From positions 372,001 to 436,000 of the forward strand of contig NZ_BMKK01000003.1 in assembly GCF_014644295.1 (NCBI RefSeq): a stretch of DNA of 64,000 nt, in the 5' to 3' direction. The position numbers were made by a program, and so were the translations under genes. Positions 8,680 to 16,651 of this stretch are shown in pieces. How positions within the stretch are numbered: position 1 is the stretch's first letter; each line of letters begins with the position of its first letter. The DNA comes from Emticicia aquatilis (GTDB lineage: Bacteria > Bacteroidota > Bacteroidia > Cytophagales > Spirosomataceae). A model generated the notes under the pieces. That model was not told where the DNA came from. It was given only the letters and a program-made list of their open reading frames with translations, and did no database searches.

Positions 8680-9693
8680 TTAAATCAGTGGGATTTTTAC
8701 TCTGAAAACTTCGTTTTTTTCAATCAAAACTTCTTTATCACTCAGAAAACTATAGAGCGTTTTTAGATTATTTAGTCCTTGTCCGTTTGAGGTTTCAACT
8801 TGTTTTTTTAGTTGAATTACATTTTCTACAATTAAATATTGTTCTTGGTTAAAAATGTTGATTGTCAGCGGATTAGCTTGATTAATGATGTTATGTTTAA
8901 GTGCATTTTCGATTAAAATTTGGAGTGTTACAGGGGCAATCTGTAAGTCTAAAACTTCTTCAGAAATATTAAAATTGATTTTCAGAGATTCGCCAAAACG
9001 GGTATGGAGCAAAGCCACGTAATTTTTAATAAAATTAGCTTCGGTTTCGAGGCTGACCAAGCCTTTTTCTTTATTCTGTAAAACGTATCGGAATACTTTT
9101 GATAATTGTCTCAGAAACTCACTGGCCAGAGTTGGATTTTCGTGAATCAGCGAATCGAGAGAAGTAAGGCTATTAAATAAAAAATGTGGATTTAGCTGAT
9201 TTTTCAAATTATCAAACTGTACTTGTGATTTTTCTTTTTCGAGGTTACTGGCTCTGAGTGCATTTTCACGCCATTTATTCAAAGAGTATTTGGCAAAATG
9301 AATAACATTTAGGAGTGTTACAACCAAAACCTCGGTAGCTACGCCCGCAAGTTGTGCAAGATTAGTAGCTTCTTTTTCGACGATTGAATGAAATGGCAAC
9401 ATTGTTCGCCCAATTAAAAATGCTAATCTTGAAACAATAATAATAAATACAAGATTGAGAAGAATTTGTGGTATTAATCGCTTGACAATTCCCTTGTCGT
9501 AGGGCATAAACTTATCGAAAAAGAGGCAAGTTTTGTGAAAAAAAATGTATGTTGTAGATAAAACGATGATAGAAACAAGAAATAAAACGGCGTTACTTTT
9601 GAGGTCAAAATCAAAAATATACCACCTAAAAAAGGCCGCAATCATCGCCATCGTAACAATGATATACAATACTATTTTATTTTCGTTTTTCAT
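8680..9693 (-). CDS. LytS-type sensor histidine kinase
   Basis: A 337-residue kinase with four predicted transmembrane helices in residues 5-135 and no obvious large periplasmic sensor domain. A His_kinase (PF06580-type) domain follows, with phosphoacceptor His170 in NQLNPHFLFNSL and an ATPase region around IENALKHNI (N box). Its start codon overlaps the stop of the ABC ATPase gene (TAATG). Kinases of this layout in gene units with ABC exporters commonly sense membrane or peptide stress; that role is inferred from context. Confidence 0.9.
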   Translation of the reverse strand: MKNENKIVLYIIVTMAMIAAFFRWYIFDFDLKSNAVLFLVSIIVLSTTYIFFHKTCLFFDKFMPYDKGIVKRLIPQILLNLVFIIIVSRLAFLIGRTMLPFHSIVEKEATNLAQLAGVATEVLVVTLLNVIHFAKYSLNKWRENALRASNLEKEKSQVQFDNLKNQLNPHFLFNSLTSLDSLIHENPTLASEFLRQLSKVFRYVLQNKEKGLVSLETEANFIKNYVALLHTRFGESLKINFNISEEVLDLQIAPVTLQILIENALKHNIINQANPLTINIFNQEQYLIVENVIQLKKQVETSNGQGLNNLKTLYSFLSDKEVLIEKNEVFRVKIPLI

Positions 9694-10424
9694 TAGCTAA
9701 TGATTTGCCCGTCCGACATTTCGATAATTCTATCACTTCCTTTGGCAAAGTCGGGGTCGTGCGTTACGGCAATGATGGTTTGATTATTTTCATGTGCAAT
9801 TTGCTTAAAAATCTCGAAAACCACCTCCGAATTTTTCTTGTCCAGATTCCCTGTTGGCTCATCGCCCATGATTATTGTAGGGTCGTTGATTAAAGCCCTT
9901 GCAATGGCTACACGCTGTTGTTGACCGCCTGAAAGCTTGGCCGACTGCTTGAGTGCGTGGTCTTGCATATCAACCAATTTTAACTTTTGATAGGCACGTT
10001 CTTCGATTTCTTTGTTTGAATATTTACCGAGTTTTAGAGCAGGAAGCATTACGTTTTGCAAAACGGTAAACTCAGGTAAAAGAAAGTGGAACTGAAAAAC
10101 AAAGCCCAGATGCTCGTTTCTGAACGCCGCCAGTTGGTCTTGTGTTCGGCCTGTTAGGCGTTCGCCATTCATTACCAACGAACCATCGTAGGCAGTATCC
10201 ATTGTGGAAAGAATATACAAAAGTGTAGATTTTCCACAACCAGATTTCCCGACCAAAGCCAAAAATTCACCACGATTGGCTTCAAAAGAAATGTTTTTCA
10301 AAACCTGAAACTTTTCGGGTTCGTAGAAATATTTGTTGATGTTTGTGGCGGAAAGCACAGCCCCCCCCACCTCTGATGTGGGAGCTACTTGCACTACGCT
10401 TTTTGGAGATTCATTATCAAACAT
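9693..10424 (-). CDS. ABC exporter ATP-binding protein (LolD/MacB type)
   Basis: A 243-residue ATPase with Walker A GKSGCGKS (59-66), Q-loop, signature LSGGQQQR and Walker B TIIMGDEPTGNLD. This is the signature set of the LolD/FtsE/MacB subfamily that powers FtsX-type permeases. About 22 N-terminal residues precede the usual domain start. They are partly encoded by a G/C-rich repeat-like stretch with eight consecutive C on the plus strand (10361-10368). The gene lies 49 nt after the permease gene, with a CCCCTTTAGGGG repeat in the gap, and overlaps the kinase gene. Confidence 0.92.
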   Translation of the reverse strand: MFDNESPKSVVQVAPTSEVGGAVLSATNINKYFYEPEKFQVLKNISFEANRGEFLALVGKSGCGKSTLLYILSTMDTAYDGSLVMNGERLTGRTQDQLAAFRNEHLGFVFQFHFLLPEFTVLQNVMLPALKLGKYSNKEIEERAYQKLKLVDMQDHALKQSAKLSGGQQQRVAIARALINDPTIIMGDEPTGNLDKKNSEVVFEIFKQIAHENNQTIIAVTHDPDFAKGSDRIIEMSDGQIIS

Positions 10425-10452
10425 AATTTGTTGCTATTTATTTTGTTTTTTA

Positions 10453-10473
10453 CTCCCCTTTAGGGGCGGGGGG
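10453..10473 (+). repeat. CCCCTTTAGGGG family repeat
   Basis: CTCCCCTTTAGGGGCGGGGG lies between the permease stop codon and the ATPase gene in this operon. Related copies are at 24972, 25025, 37257 and 37300. Confidence 0.6.
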
Positions 10474-11724
10474 CTACCCCCTCAATATCGCTACTGGGTC
10501 GATTTTTGATGCTTTTCGAGCTGGCATATAACCCGCCAAAATGGTGGTTGTGATACCGAAAATCATTCCAAGTCCGTAGTATTTGGGTTCAAATAAAATT
10601 GGGAATGTTTTTATATCAAGAAAATCGCCTGCATCAAATGGAACGGATGAAAGTAAATAGCTTAAGCAAAAACCAATAATAATACCCAATAATGCACCCA
10701 AAATGCCGATAATAATTGATTGGATGAGGAAAATCGAAACAATATCATTTCCTGCAAAACCTGTGGCTTTCAAGATGGCAATGTCTTTCATTTTATTGAT
10801 GACATTCATATTCATAATGTTATAAATTCCAAAGCCAGCCACTACTAAAAGTGTAATCGAAACCATGATTACCATGCCATTACGGATTTTATCACCTGCC
10901 AAAAACGCTGAGTTGGCTTCTGCCCAATCTTGGGTTTTGTATCCGTACTGATTTTTCAGCACTTTGGCGTAAGTAAGAGCCGCTTGCGAGTCTTTCATTT
11001 TTATGTGAATATCCGTCACGAAACTTTTATCTTTTTGTAGGATTTCCTGCACCATCGACATATTAGCGTAGCATTTTACACCATCAACGGTCTGAATACC
11101 AAAACCAAAAGTGCCTACGATTTTGACAAGTTTTAGACTTCCAGTGGGCGTTGTCACCGTGATTTTATCGCCGACTTTTACGTTGAGATTACGTGCCAAA
11201 GTCTTTCCCATCAGAATTCCGTTGGGAGTAGAAAGTAGCGATTCGATATTTCCTGATTTGATACGTTTTTTTAGGTCATATAATTTGTCTTCTTTCACCA
11301 CATCGACACCCGCAATCTGACCCGAAAAAGGCACTGGACCTTTATTGAAAAATACCTGTGAACTTATCTGTGGCGAAACTCCTAAAACTGCTGGTTCTTT
11401 TTCGATATTAGCAGCAATTTGTAGCCCGTTTTTGATGTTAATCAATTCATTTTTAGGTAATTGATGATACGTAACATTGAAATGAGAAGGGTTAGCTTCT
11501 TCGATGATACTTGGGTGATTACTCGTTATCTCTTTATAAATTCTTATATGCGGCGATGAGTCGAGGGCCGAATCTTCAAGAAATTTATTGACACCCTTAA
11601 TGACTGAAATCATGACGATAAACATCGCAATGCCGAAAGTAACGCCAAGCATCGCAATCAAGGTCTGACGTTTTTTTGTCAGTAGGTGAGTTTTGGCTAT
11701 TTGGAGTGATATTTTTAGATTCAT
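10474..11724 (-). CDS. FtsX/MacB-type ABC transporter permease
   Basis: A 416-residue permease: one N-terminal transmembrane helix (LIAMLGVTFGIAMFIVMISV), a large periplasmic MacB_PCD-like domain (about residues 45-270) and three C-terminal helices of the FtsX domain. It ends in ARKASKIDPVAILRG, the classical C-terminal motif of this family. With the ATPase and the adaptor lipoprotein it would form a MacAB-like or lipoprotein-releasing type exporter in the inner membrane. The gap to the upstream adaptor gene contains an inverted pair of REP-like elements. Confidence 0.92.
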   Translation of the reverse strand: MNLKISLQIAKTHLLTKKRQTLIAMLGVTFGIAMFIVMISVIKGVNKFLEDSALDSSPHIRIYKEITSNHPSIIEEANPSHFNVTYHQLPKNELINIKNGLQIAANIEKEPAVLGVSPQISSQVFFNKGPVPFSGQIAGVDVVKEDKLYDLKKRIKSGNIESLLSTPNGILMGKTLARNLNVKVGDKITVTTPTGSLKLVKIVGTFGFGIQTVDGVKCYANMSMVQEILQKDKSFVTDIHIKMKDSQAALTYAKVLKNQYGYKTQDWAEANSAFLAGDKIRNGMVIMVSITLLVVAGFGIYNIMNMNVINKMKDIAILKATGFAGNDIVSIFLIQSIIIGILGALLGIIIGFCLSYLLSSVPFDAGDFLDIKTFPILFEPKYYGLGMIFGITTTILAGYMPARKASKIDPVAILRG

Positions 11725-11728
11725 TTTT

Positions 11729-11751
11729 TGTGGTGCGAACTTCCAGTTCGC
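11729..11751 (+). repeat. REP-like element, first of an inverted pair
   Basis: A TGTGG foot followed by the hairpin GCGAAC-TTCCA-GTTCGC. It lies in the operon gap between the adaptor and permease genes. Confidence 0.6.
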
Positions 11752-11780
11752 CGAAAAGGGTATTTACACAAAATTCATAA

Positions 11781-11803
11781 ACGAAACGGAGTTTCGCTCC
11801 ACA
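11781..11803 (-). repeat. REP-like element, second of an inverted pair
   Basis: On the minus strand the TGTGGAGC foot is followed by a CGAAAC-TCC-GTTTCG hairpin. It faces the copy at 11729-11751, giving a BIME-like arrangement. Confidence 0.6.
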
Positions 11804-11805
11804 GT

Positions 11806-12906
11806 TTAATTTCCAAGCATCAAAACCGATTTTTCGGTCAGGCCAGCTTTTACCTCAACCATATCAAGGTTTTCAACGCCTTTCGTGATTTTGATTTTCT
11901 TTTTATCGCCATTTTCTTCAATCCAAACCGAATCGCTGCCTACTAAATAGTTTTTCGGAATCGTCAGCACTCTTGGATTTTCCGAAACCACAATGTTAGC
12001 TTCAATCGTCATGCCGTAGTAGGCATTGGGTTTTTCCTCCACAAATTCGGCATCAACCCTAAAAGTTTGGTCGGCTTTATTGAGTTTTGGATAAAGTTTG
12101 GTCACTTTTGCTTTGAAAATTTTGTCTTTGTAAACATCAATTTTTACCAAAACCGTTTGTCCGATTTGTACTTTTACAAAATCCGACTCGTCAATGGCCA
12201 ATTGAGCGTAAACCTCGTTGGCATCACCTACCAAAGCCACTGCTTCGCCACGACGCACGAGTTCACCTTGTTTTTTATAAATTTCGTAGAGTTTTCCTGC
12301 TTCAAAGCTCTTTATTCGATAGTTATCTTCTTCACGAGCATTGACTTTGAAATTCGATTTTGAATTTTGTAAATCTACATAGAGCTGATTTTTTGTACGT
12401 AACCAAGCCTTTCTACGTGCCGAAACATCATTTTTGGAAGTTTGGTAAGCCAGTTCAGCTCGCTCGTATTCGATGCGAGTGGTGGCGTTGCGGTCGTAAA
12501 GTTCTTTGTAACGTTTAAAATTTATTGAATCGTTGGCCAATTTTGTGCGAGCATTTCGGAGTTGAGCTTCGAGTTCATCAAGAATAGGGGAGTTATCGCT
12601 AAAATTGGCTTCTGACTGGCGTAAAATATTGCTCGACGCTTCCAAACGAGCTTCTTGGGAAGCACTTTCAAGCTGAAAAAGCAACTGGTTTTTGCCCACA
12701 GCATCGCCTTCAAAAGCGGTTTGTTTTATTAAAAAACCATCGGCGTTTGCTGTGAGTTTATACTCGTTTTTTGGATAAATATTCCCCGAGGCATAAACCG
12801 CTTCGGTAAGTGATTTATATTGGGGCGAAGTATTGGTATTTGCTGATTTTTTGCAGGAAACCAATGTGCCAACAAAGGCTAAAATGATTAGGCAACTATT
12901 TTTCAT
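11806..12906 (-). CDS. Efflux adaptor (membrane fusion) lipoprotein
   Basis: A 366-residue HlyD/MacA-type adaptor. The N-terminus MKNSCLIILAFVGTLVSCKK has a lipobox, so the mature protein is anchored at a cysteine. A lipoyl-like half follows (ANADGFLIKQTAFEGDAVGKNQLL), then a long coiled-coil hairpin (about 85-190) and the second lipoyl and beta-barrel region (GELVRRGEAVALVGD, VLVKIDVYKDKIFKAKV). It is the first gene of the unit that continues with permease, ATPase, histidine kinase and LytTR regulator. An outer-membrane TolC partner is not encoded nearby. Confidence 0.9.
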   Translation of the reverse strand: MKNSCLIILAFVGTLVSCKKSANTNTSPQYKSLTEAVYASGNIYPKNEYKLTANADGFLIKQTAFEGDAVGKNQLLFQLESASQEARLEASSNILRQSEANFSDNSPILDELEAQLRNARTKLANDSINFKRYKELYDRNATTRIEYERAELAYQTSKNDVSARRKAWLRTKNQLYVDLQNSKSNFKVNAREEDNYRIKSFEAGKLYEIYKKQGELVRRGEAVALVGDANEVYAQLAIDESDFVKVQIGQTVLVKIDVYKDKIFKAKVTKLYPKLNKADQTFRVDAEFVEEKPNAYYGMTIEANIVVSENPRVLTIPKNYLVGSDSVWIEENGDKKKIKITKGVENLDMVEVKAGLTEKSVLMLGN

Positions 12907-13139
12907 GTGATGTTTATGCTTTCTGACGTACGAAAAATGGCATTCTTAAATATTACCCAAAGGTGAATCTAAATTATAGAAGCATCAAGAAATTTTGAAC
13001 GAAGCGGAAGAAAAAAACGCCGAGACAGGAATAAATTTTGCCGTTAAGTAAATAAGTATTCAATTTTGTTGTAGTAAGTTCGTTCTAATAAAGCATCCTA
13101 TCGTACATTAGCCCTTTCAAAAATTAAATCCAAAAAAAT

Positions 13140-13610
13140 ATGAAAATTTCATCAGGTCTTAGAAAACTACTTGTATTGTTTGTATTAGCATCTTTGTCAA
13201 TGACAGTAATGAACTGCTCGAAAGCAAAAGATGATTCACCCTCAGCTCAGATTGTAGGTACATGGAAAATAACTAATATATATGTTAAAGAAGGTTCTGC
13301 TGCCGAAGAAGACCAATTTCCGTTACTTGTATTGATTTTCCCTTGTTTTAAAGATATTAGTTTTACCTTTAAAAGTAATGGAGACTTAACTGGGTCAGTT
13401 CCTGCAGCTTGTAAAAGTGAGGCCGATAATTTAGGCGTTAGTAGTGCAGCCAAATACGAGGTAAAGGACGGTAAATTAATAATAACAGATACTGACGGCA
13501 CAAAAACAGAAGAAAATGTAAGCTTTAGTGGTAGTCAAATGACTTGGACTTCGACAGATGTTGATGCGGGTGTAACTACAACAACTCGAATAGTATTTAC
13601 TAAACAATAA
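13140..13610 (+). CDS. Lipocalin-like lipoprotein
   Basis: A 156-residue secreted lipoprotein: signal peptide with hydrophobic core LLVLFVLASLSMTVM and a cysteine in MNCSKAKDD. The following QIVGTWKITNIYV is the start of the lipocalin-like domain common in Bacteroidota (GxW motif). The remainder alternates strands and ends with TRIVFTKQ. It would sit on the periplasmic face or the outer membrane; ligand unknown. A terminator shared with the convergent recX follows. Confidence 0.75.
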   Translation: MKISSGLRKLLVLFVLASLSMTVMNCSKAKDDSPSAQIVGTWKITNIYVKEGSAAEEDQFPLLVLIFPCFKDISFTFKSNGDLTGSVPAACKSEADNLGVSSAAKYEVKDGKLIITDTDGTKTEENVSFSGSQMTWTSTDVDAGVTTTTRIVFTKQ

Positions 13611-13633
13611 CAGTAATTAGCCAATATAACTCG

Positions 13634-13666
13634 TAGCCCATTACCTCGGTGATGGGCTATTTTTTT
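13634..13666 (+). terminator. Intrinsic terminator
   Basis: An 8-bp stem TAGCCCAT/ATGGGCTA (13634-13641, 13652-13659) followed by seven T. It terminates the lipocalin-like gene and overlaps the recX 3' end. Confidence 0.8.
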
Positions 13667-14124
13667 GGAACAATTTTCCCAATCATTTCCCAAACTAAAT
13701 CGGTCTCAAAACCTTTGCCGATGGCGTAGCGAGCAAGCTTTTGTTTGAGAATTAAAGGCTGTTTTTCGGTGCGAAGTTCGTGCTTTTTCTTTTCGAGAAT
13801 TTCTTGCAAGGTATTGATATAATCTTCGTCGTCGATTTCGGCCATGCCTACTTTTATGCAGTATTCTGAAAGCTTTCGAGCTTTGAGTTCATATTTTATC
13901 TTTAGCCTTCCCCATTGTTTTACTCTGAATTTACTTCCTGCAAAAATCTTAGCAAAACGTTCTTCGTTCAAGAAATTATCTTCAATCAAATACGCAATTA
14001 TTTCTTCGGCTTCATCGCCCCAAACCTCCCATTTTTGTAAACGCTCACGCACTTCTGCATGCGTTCGCTCTTGATACGCACAGAAGTTAGCAGCTTTTAC
14101 GAGTATGTCTCGGCGAGTTATCAA
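13657..14124 (-). CDS. recX: Regulatory protein RecX
   Basis: A 155-residue, helix-rich protein with the repeated three-helix units of RecX. Diagnostic segments are YQERTHAEVRERLQKW (residues ~17-32), AYLIEDNFLNEERFAKIFAGS and KIKYELKARKLSEYCI. RecX binds RecA filaments and modulates recombination and SOS. It is next to the MsbA-like gene and not recA, as is common in Bacteroidota. A heptamer array fills the gap upstream. Confidence 0.88.
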   Translation of the reverse strand: MITRRDILVKAANFCAYQERTHAEVRERLQKWEVWGDEAEEIIAYLIEDNFLNEERFAKIFAGSKFRVKQWGRLKIKYELKARKLSEYCIKVGMAEIDDEDYINTLQEILEKKKHELRTEKQPLILKQKLARYAIGKGFETDLVWEMIGKIVPKK

Positions 14125-14146
14125 TTAAGTAAAAAATTATCAATTC

Positions 14147-14181
14147 CAGACTCAGAACTCTACACTCTAAACTCAGAATTC
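14147..14181. repeat. Degenerate heptamer array (5 units)
   Basis: Reads CAGACTC, AGAACTC, TACACTC, TAAACTC, AGAATTC. It lies between recX and the MsbA-like gene and runs up to the stop codon of the latter (14181-14183). Confidence 0.65.
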
Positions 14182-15995
14182 TACAGCGTCTGCATCGAAC
14201 TTAGTTTTTTGTAGAAACCATCTTCTATTTTCAAAAGTTCGTCGTGCGTGCCACGTTCAATGATTTGTCCTTGATGAATAACCAAAATTTGGTCGGCACT
14301 CTGAATCGTACTTAGGCGGTGAGCAATCACGAGTGTCGTGCGGTTTTTCATCAAATTCGTAAGAGCTTCTTGTACCAATTTTTCGGATTCTGTATCAAGT
14401 GCCGAAGTAGCCTCATCGAGAATCAAGATTGGTGGATTTTGCAAAATGGCTCGTGCAATCGACAAACGTTGGCGTTGTCCGCCCGATAGTTTTGTTCCTC
14501 TGTCGCCAATAACTGTTTGATAGTCAGATGATTGCTGCATGATAAAGTCGTGAGCATTTGCGATTTTAGCTGCTGCCACTACTTCTTCCAAACTTACGTT
14601 TTCACCAAAAGCAATATTATTAAAAATCGTATCATTGAATAAAACGGCTTCTTGAGTAACGATTCCCATGAGTTTGCGAAGTGAGTGTTGCGAAACATCT
14701 TTCATATCAACACCATCAATCGTGATTTGTCCACCAGTAGGGTCGTAAAATCTCGGAATCAAGTCGGCAATCGTTGATTTCCCACCGCCCGATGAGCCAA
14801 CTAAAGCAATGGTTTTGCCTTTTTGTAGCGTAAAATTGATGTTTTTCAAAACCTCAACATCCCCTTCATAAGAAAAACCAACGTTGTGTGCTTCGATGCT
14901 GTGTCCAAAATCTTTGATAGGAATAGCATTCGATTTGTCTTTGATAAGTGGTTGATTATCAATTAATTCAAGGATTCTTTCGCCCGAGGCTAAACCTCTT
15001 TGTGCCGAACTAAAAGCATTAGAAATATCTTTGGCTGGACGCATCACTTGCGAAAAAATAACGATATAGCTAATAAATTCGGACGCAGTCAATTCAGATT
15101 TTCCATCAAAAATCAACGAACCGCCGTAAAGCAAAATACCGATTACGACAAAAACGCCCATGATTTCGGAAAAAGGCGAAGACATTTCTCGGCGAGCCGC
15201 CAATCCAAAAATAGCATTTCTGTAACCTTGGTTTTCTGTGCGGAATTTTTCGCTAATAAATTTTTCTGCGACAAAGCCTTTCACGACACGCATTCCGCCA
15301 AAGGCTTCGTCCATGAGAGTTATTAGGTTACTGAGGCGTTGTTGGCCTTCTCCTGCGTCACGTCGCATACGTTTCACGAGTGTAGAAATAAAAATTCCCG
15401 AAACAGGAATTACCAACAAAGCAAAAAATGTCAGATTCCAAGAAATATAGAAAAGCGAAGCAATGTAAAATATAAACAGAAAAACCTCTTTGGTAGCAGC
15501 CGAAAATGTATTGGCAATTGAGTTTTCAACTTCTTGTACATCGGTTACGATGCGAGAAATTAGATTCCCTTTACGTTCGTTGCTGAAAAAACCGAGGTGA
15601 AGATTGATTGAATTATCAAAAACCGCTTGTCGGAGATTCGACACCATATTGGATTTAAATTTTTCTAAAAGCCTAATACTCACATATTTAAAGATATTAG
15701 CCAACAAAACCGAAACCGCTATAACTCCACAGACAAACTGCAATGCTCCGAATTTGCCATATTGAGTTAAGAATAGCCCGAAATAATAATTAAATTGATT
15801 TTTTAGGTCAAAAATTGAGTCAGGTTTGGCTACAGCTTCAAAGGCGATTTTATCGAATAAAACATCCAAAAGAGGCATTAAAAGTGTAAAATTGAGTACA
15901 CCAAATAAACTTGCCAAGATAGAAGTAATGACAAATGGCACAATAAAACCACCAAGCGGCTTGGCATAAGAAAGTAATCGAAAGTAATTTTTCAA
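14181..15995 (-). CDS. MsbA-like ABC exporter (fused permease and ATPase)
   Basis: A 604-residue half-transporter with six transmembrane helices (to about residue 320), then an ATPase domain with Walker A GSSGGGKST, signature LSGGQRQR and Walker B ILILDEATSALD. Length and order match MsbA and related lipid or multidrug exporters, which act as homodimers in the inner membrane. In Bacteroidota this protein is commonly annotated as MsbA (lipid A core flippase). Neighbours do not confirm the substrate. It is separated from recX by a heptamer array. Confidence 0.92.
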   Translation of the reverse strand: MKNYFRLLSYAKPLGGFIVPFVITSILASLFGVLNFTLLMPLLDVLFDKIAFEAVAKPDSIFDLKNQFNYYFGLFLTQYGKFGALQFVCGVIAVSVLLANIFKYVSIRLLEKFKSNMVSNLRQAVFDNSINLHLGFFSNERKGNLISRIVTDVQEVENSIANTFSAATKEVFLFIFYIASLFYISWNLTFFALLVIPVSGIFISTLVKRMRRDAGEGQQRLSNLITLMDEAFGGMRVVKGFVAEKFISEKFRTENQGYRNAIFGLAARREMSSPFSEIMGVFVVIGILLYGGSLIFDGKSELTASEFISYIVIFSQVMRPAKDISNAFSSAQRGLASGERILELIDNQPLIKDKSNAIPIKDFGHSIEAHNVGFSYEGDVEVLKNINFTLQKGKTIALVGSSGGGKSTIADLIPRFYDPTGGQITIDGVDMKDVSQHSLRKLMGIVTQEAVLFNDTIFNNIAFGENVSLEEVVAAAKIANAHDFIMQQSSDYQTVIGDRGTKLSGGQRQRLSIARAILQNPPILILDEATSALDTESEKLVQEALTNLMKNRTTLVIAHRLSTIQSADQILVIHQGQIIERGTHDELLKIEDGFYKKLSSMQTL

Positions 15996-16160
15996 TTGTG
16001 TATTAAGAAAATGTTAATGCTACAAAGTTCGGAAAGATGTTAGAAATAGAACTATTAAAAGCCATATTTTTTGAAGAATCAAAAAAAGATTAAACATATA
16101 CATCCCACAAGCTGTTGATTCCGTATGTGATTATGAATTATTTAAACGTTTCTTTTATTT

Positions 16161-16592
16161 ATGAAAAATTTATTGACTCTTGCAGTCCTATTGGTAGGTT
16201 TGACTTTTGCTTCATGCAAGAAAGATGAGGTTGCATCATCGGATGTGGCTTTTATGGCAATGCTTTCGGGTTCGGAAGAAGTTCCAGCAGTAACTACTAC
16301 TGCCACTGGAATGTTTGATGGTGTGTATAACAAAGATACAAAAATCTTAACCTACACAATTACTTATTCGGGTATTACTCCAACTGCTTGGCATATCCAC
16401 AAAGCAGCTAAAGGTGCGACAGGTGGTGTTATCTTTCCTCTTGGAACTACATTTAGTTCTCCTTTCAAATCAGCAACAGTAGCTCTTACAGCAGAGCAAG
16501 AAACTGATTTGATGGCAGGAAATTATTATGTAAATATTCACTCAGCGAAATCGGCATCTGGCGAAATTCGTGGACAATTATTAAAGCAATAA
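16161..16592 (+). CDS. CHRD-domain lipoprotein
   Basis: A 143-residue lipoprotein with signal peptide and lipobox (LTFASCKK). A single CHRD domain follows: AMLSGSEEVPAV, ATGMFDGVYNKDTKILTYTI, AWHIHKAAKGATGGVIFPLG and YYVNIHSAKSASGEIRGQL. CHRD domains were named after chordin and are widespread in bacterial secreted proteins; the bacterial function is unknown. The gene is monocistronic, bounded by a strong terminator. Confidence 0.9.
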   Translation: MKNLLTLAVLLVGLTFASCKKDEVASSDVAFMAMLSGSEEVPAVTTTATGMFDGVYNKDTKILTYTITYSGITPTAWHIHKAAKGATGGVIFPLGTTFSSPFKSATVALTAEQETDLMAGNYYVNIHSAKSASGEIRGQLLKQ

Positions 16593-16608
16593 TTTTTGTT
16601 GGATTTAA

Positions 16609-16646
16609 AAAAGCTGCAAGGTTTCTAAGGATACCTTGCAGCTTTT
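16609..16646 (+). terminator. Bidirectional intrinsic terminator
   Basis: A perfect 14-bp stem (16609-16622 with 16633-16646), A-rich before and T-rich after. It serves the convergent CHRD and MATE genes. Confidence 0.88.
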
Positions 16647-16651
16647 AATTT

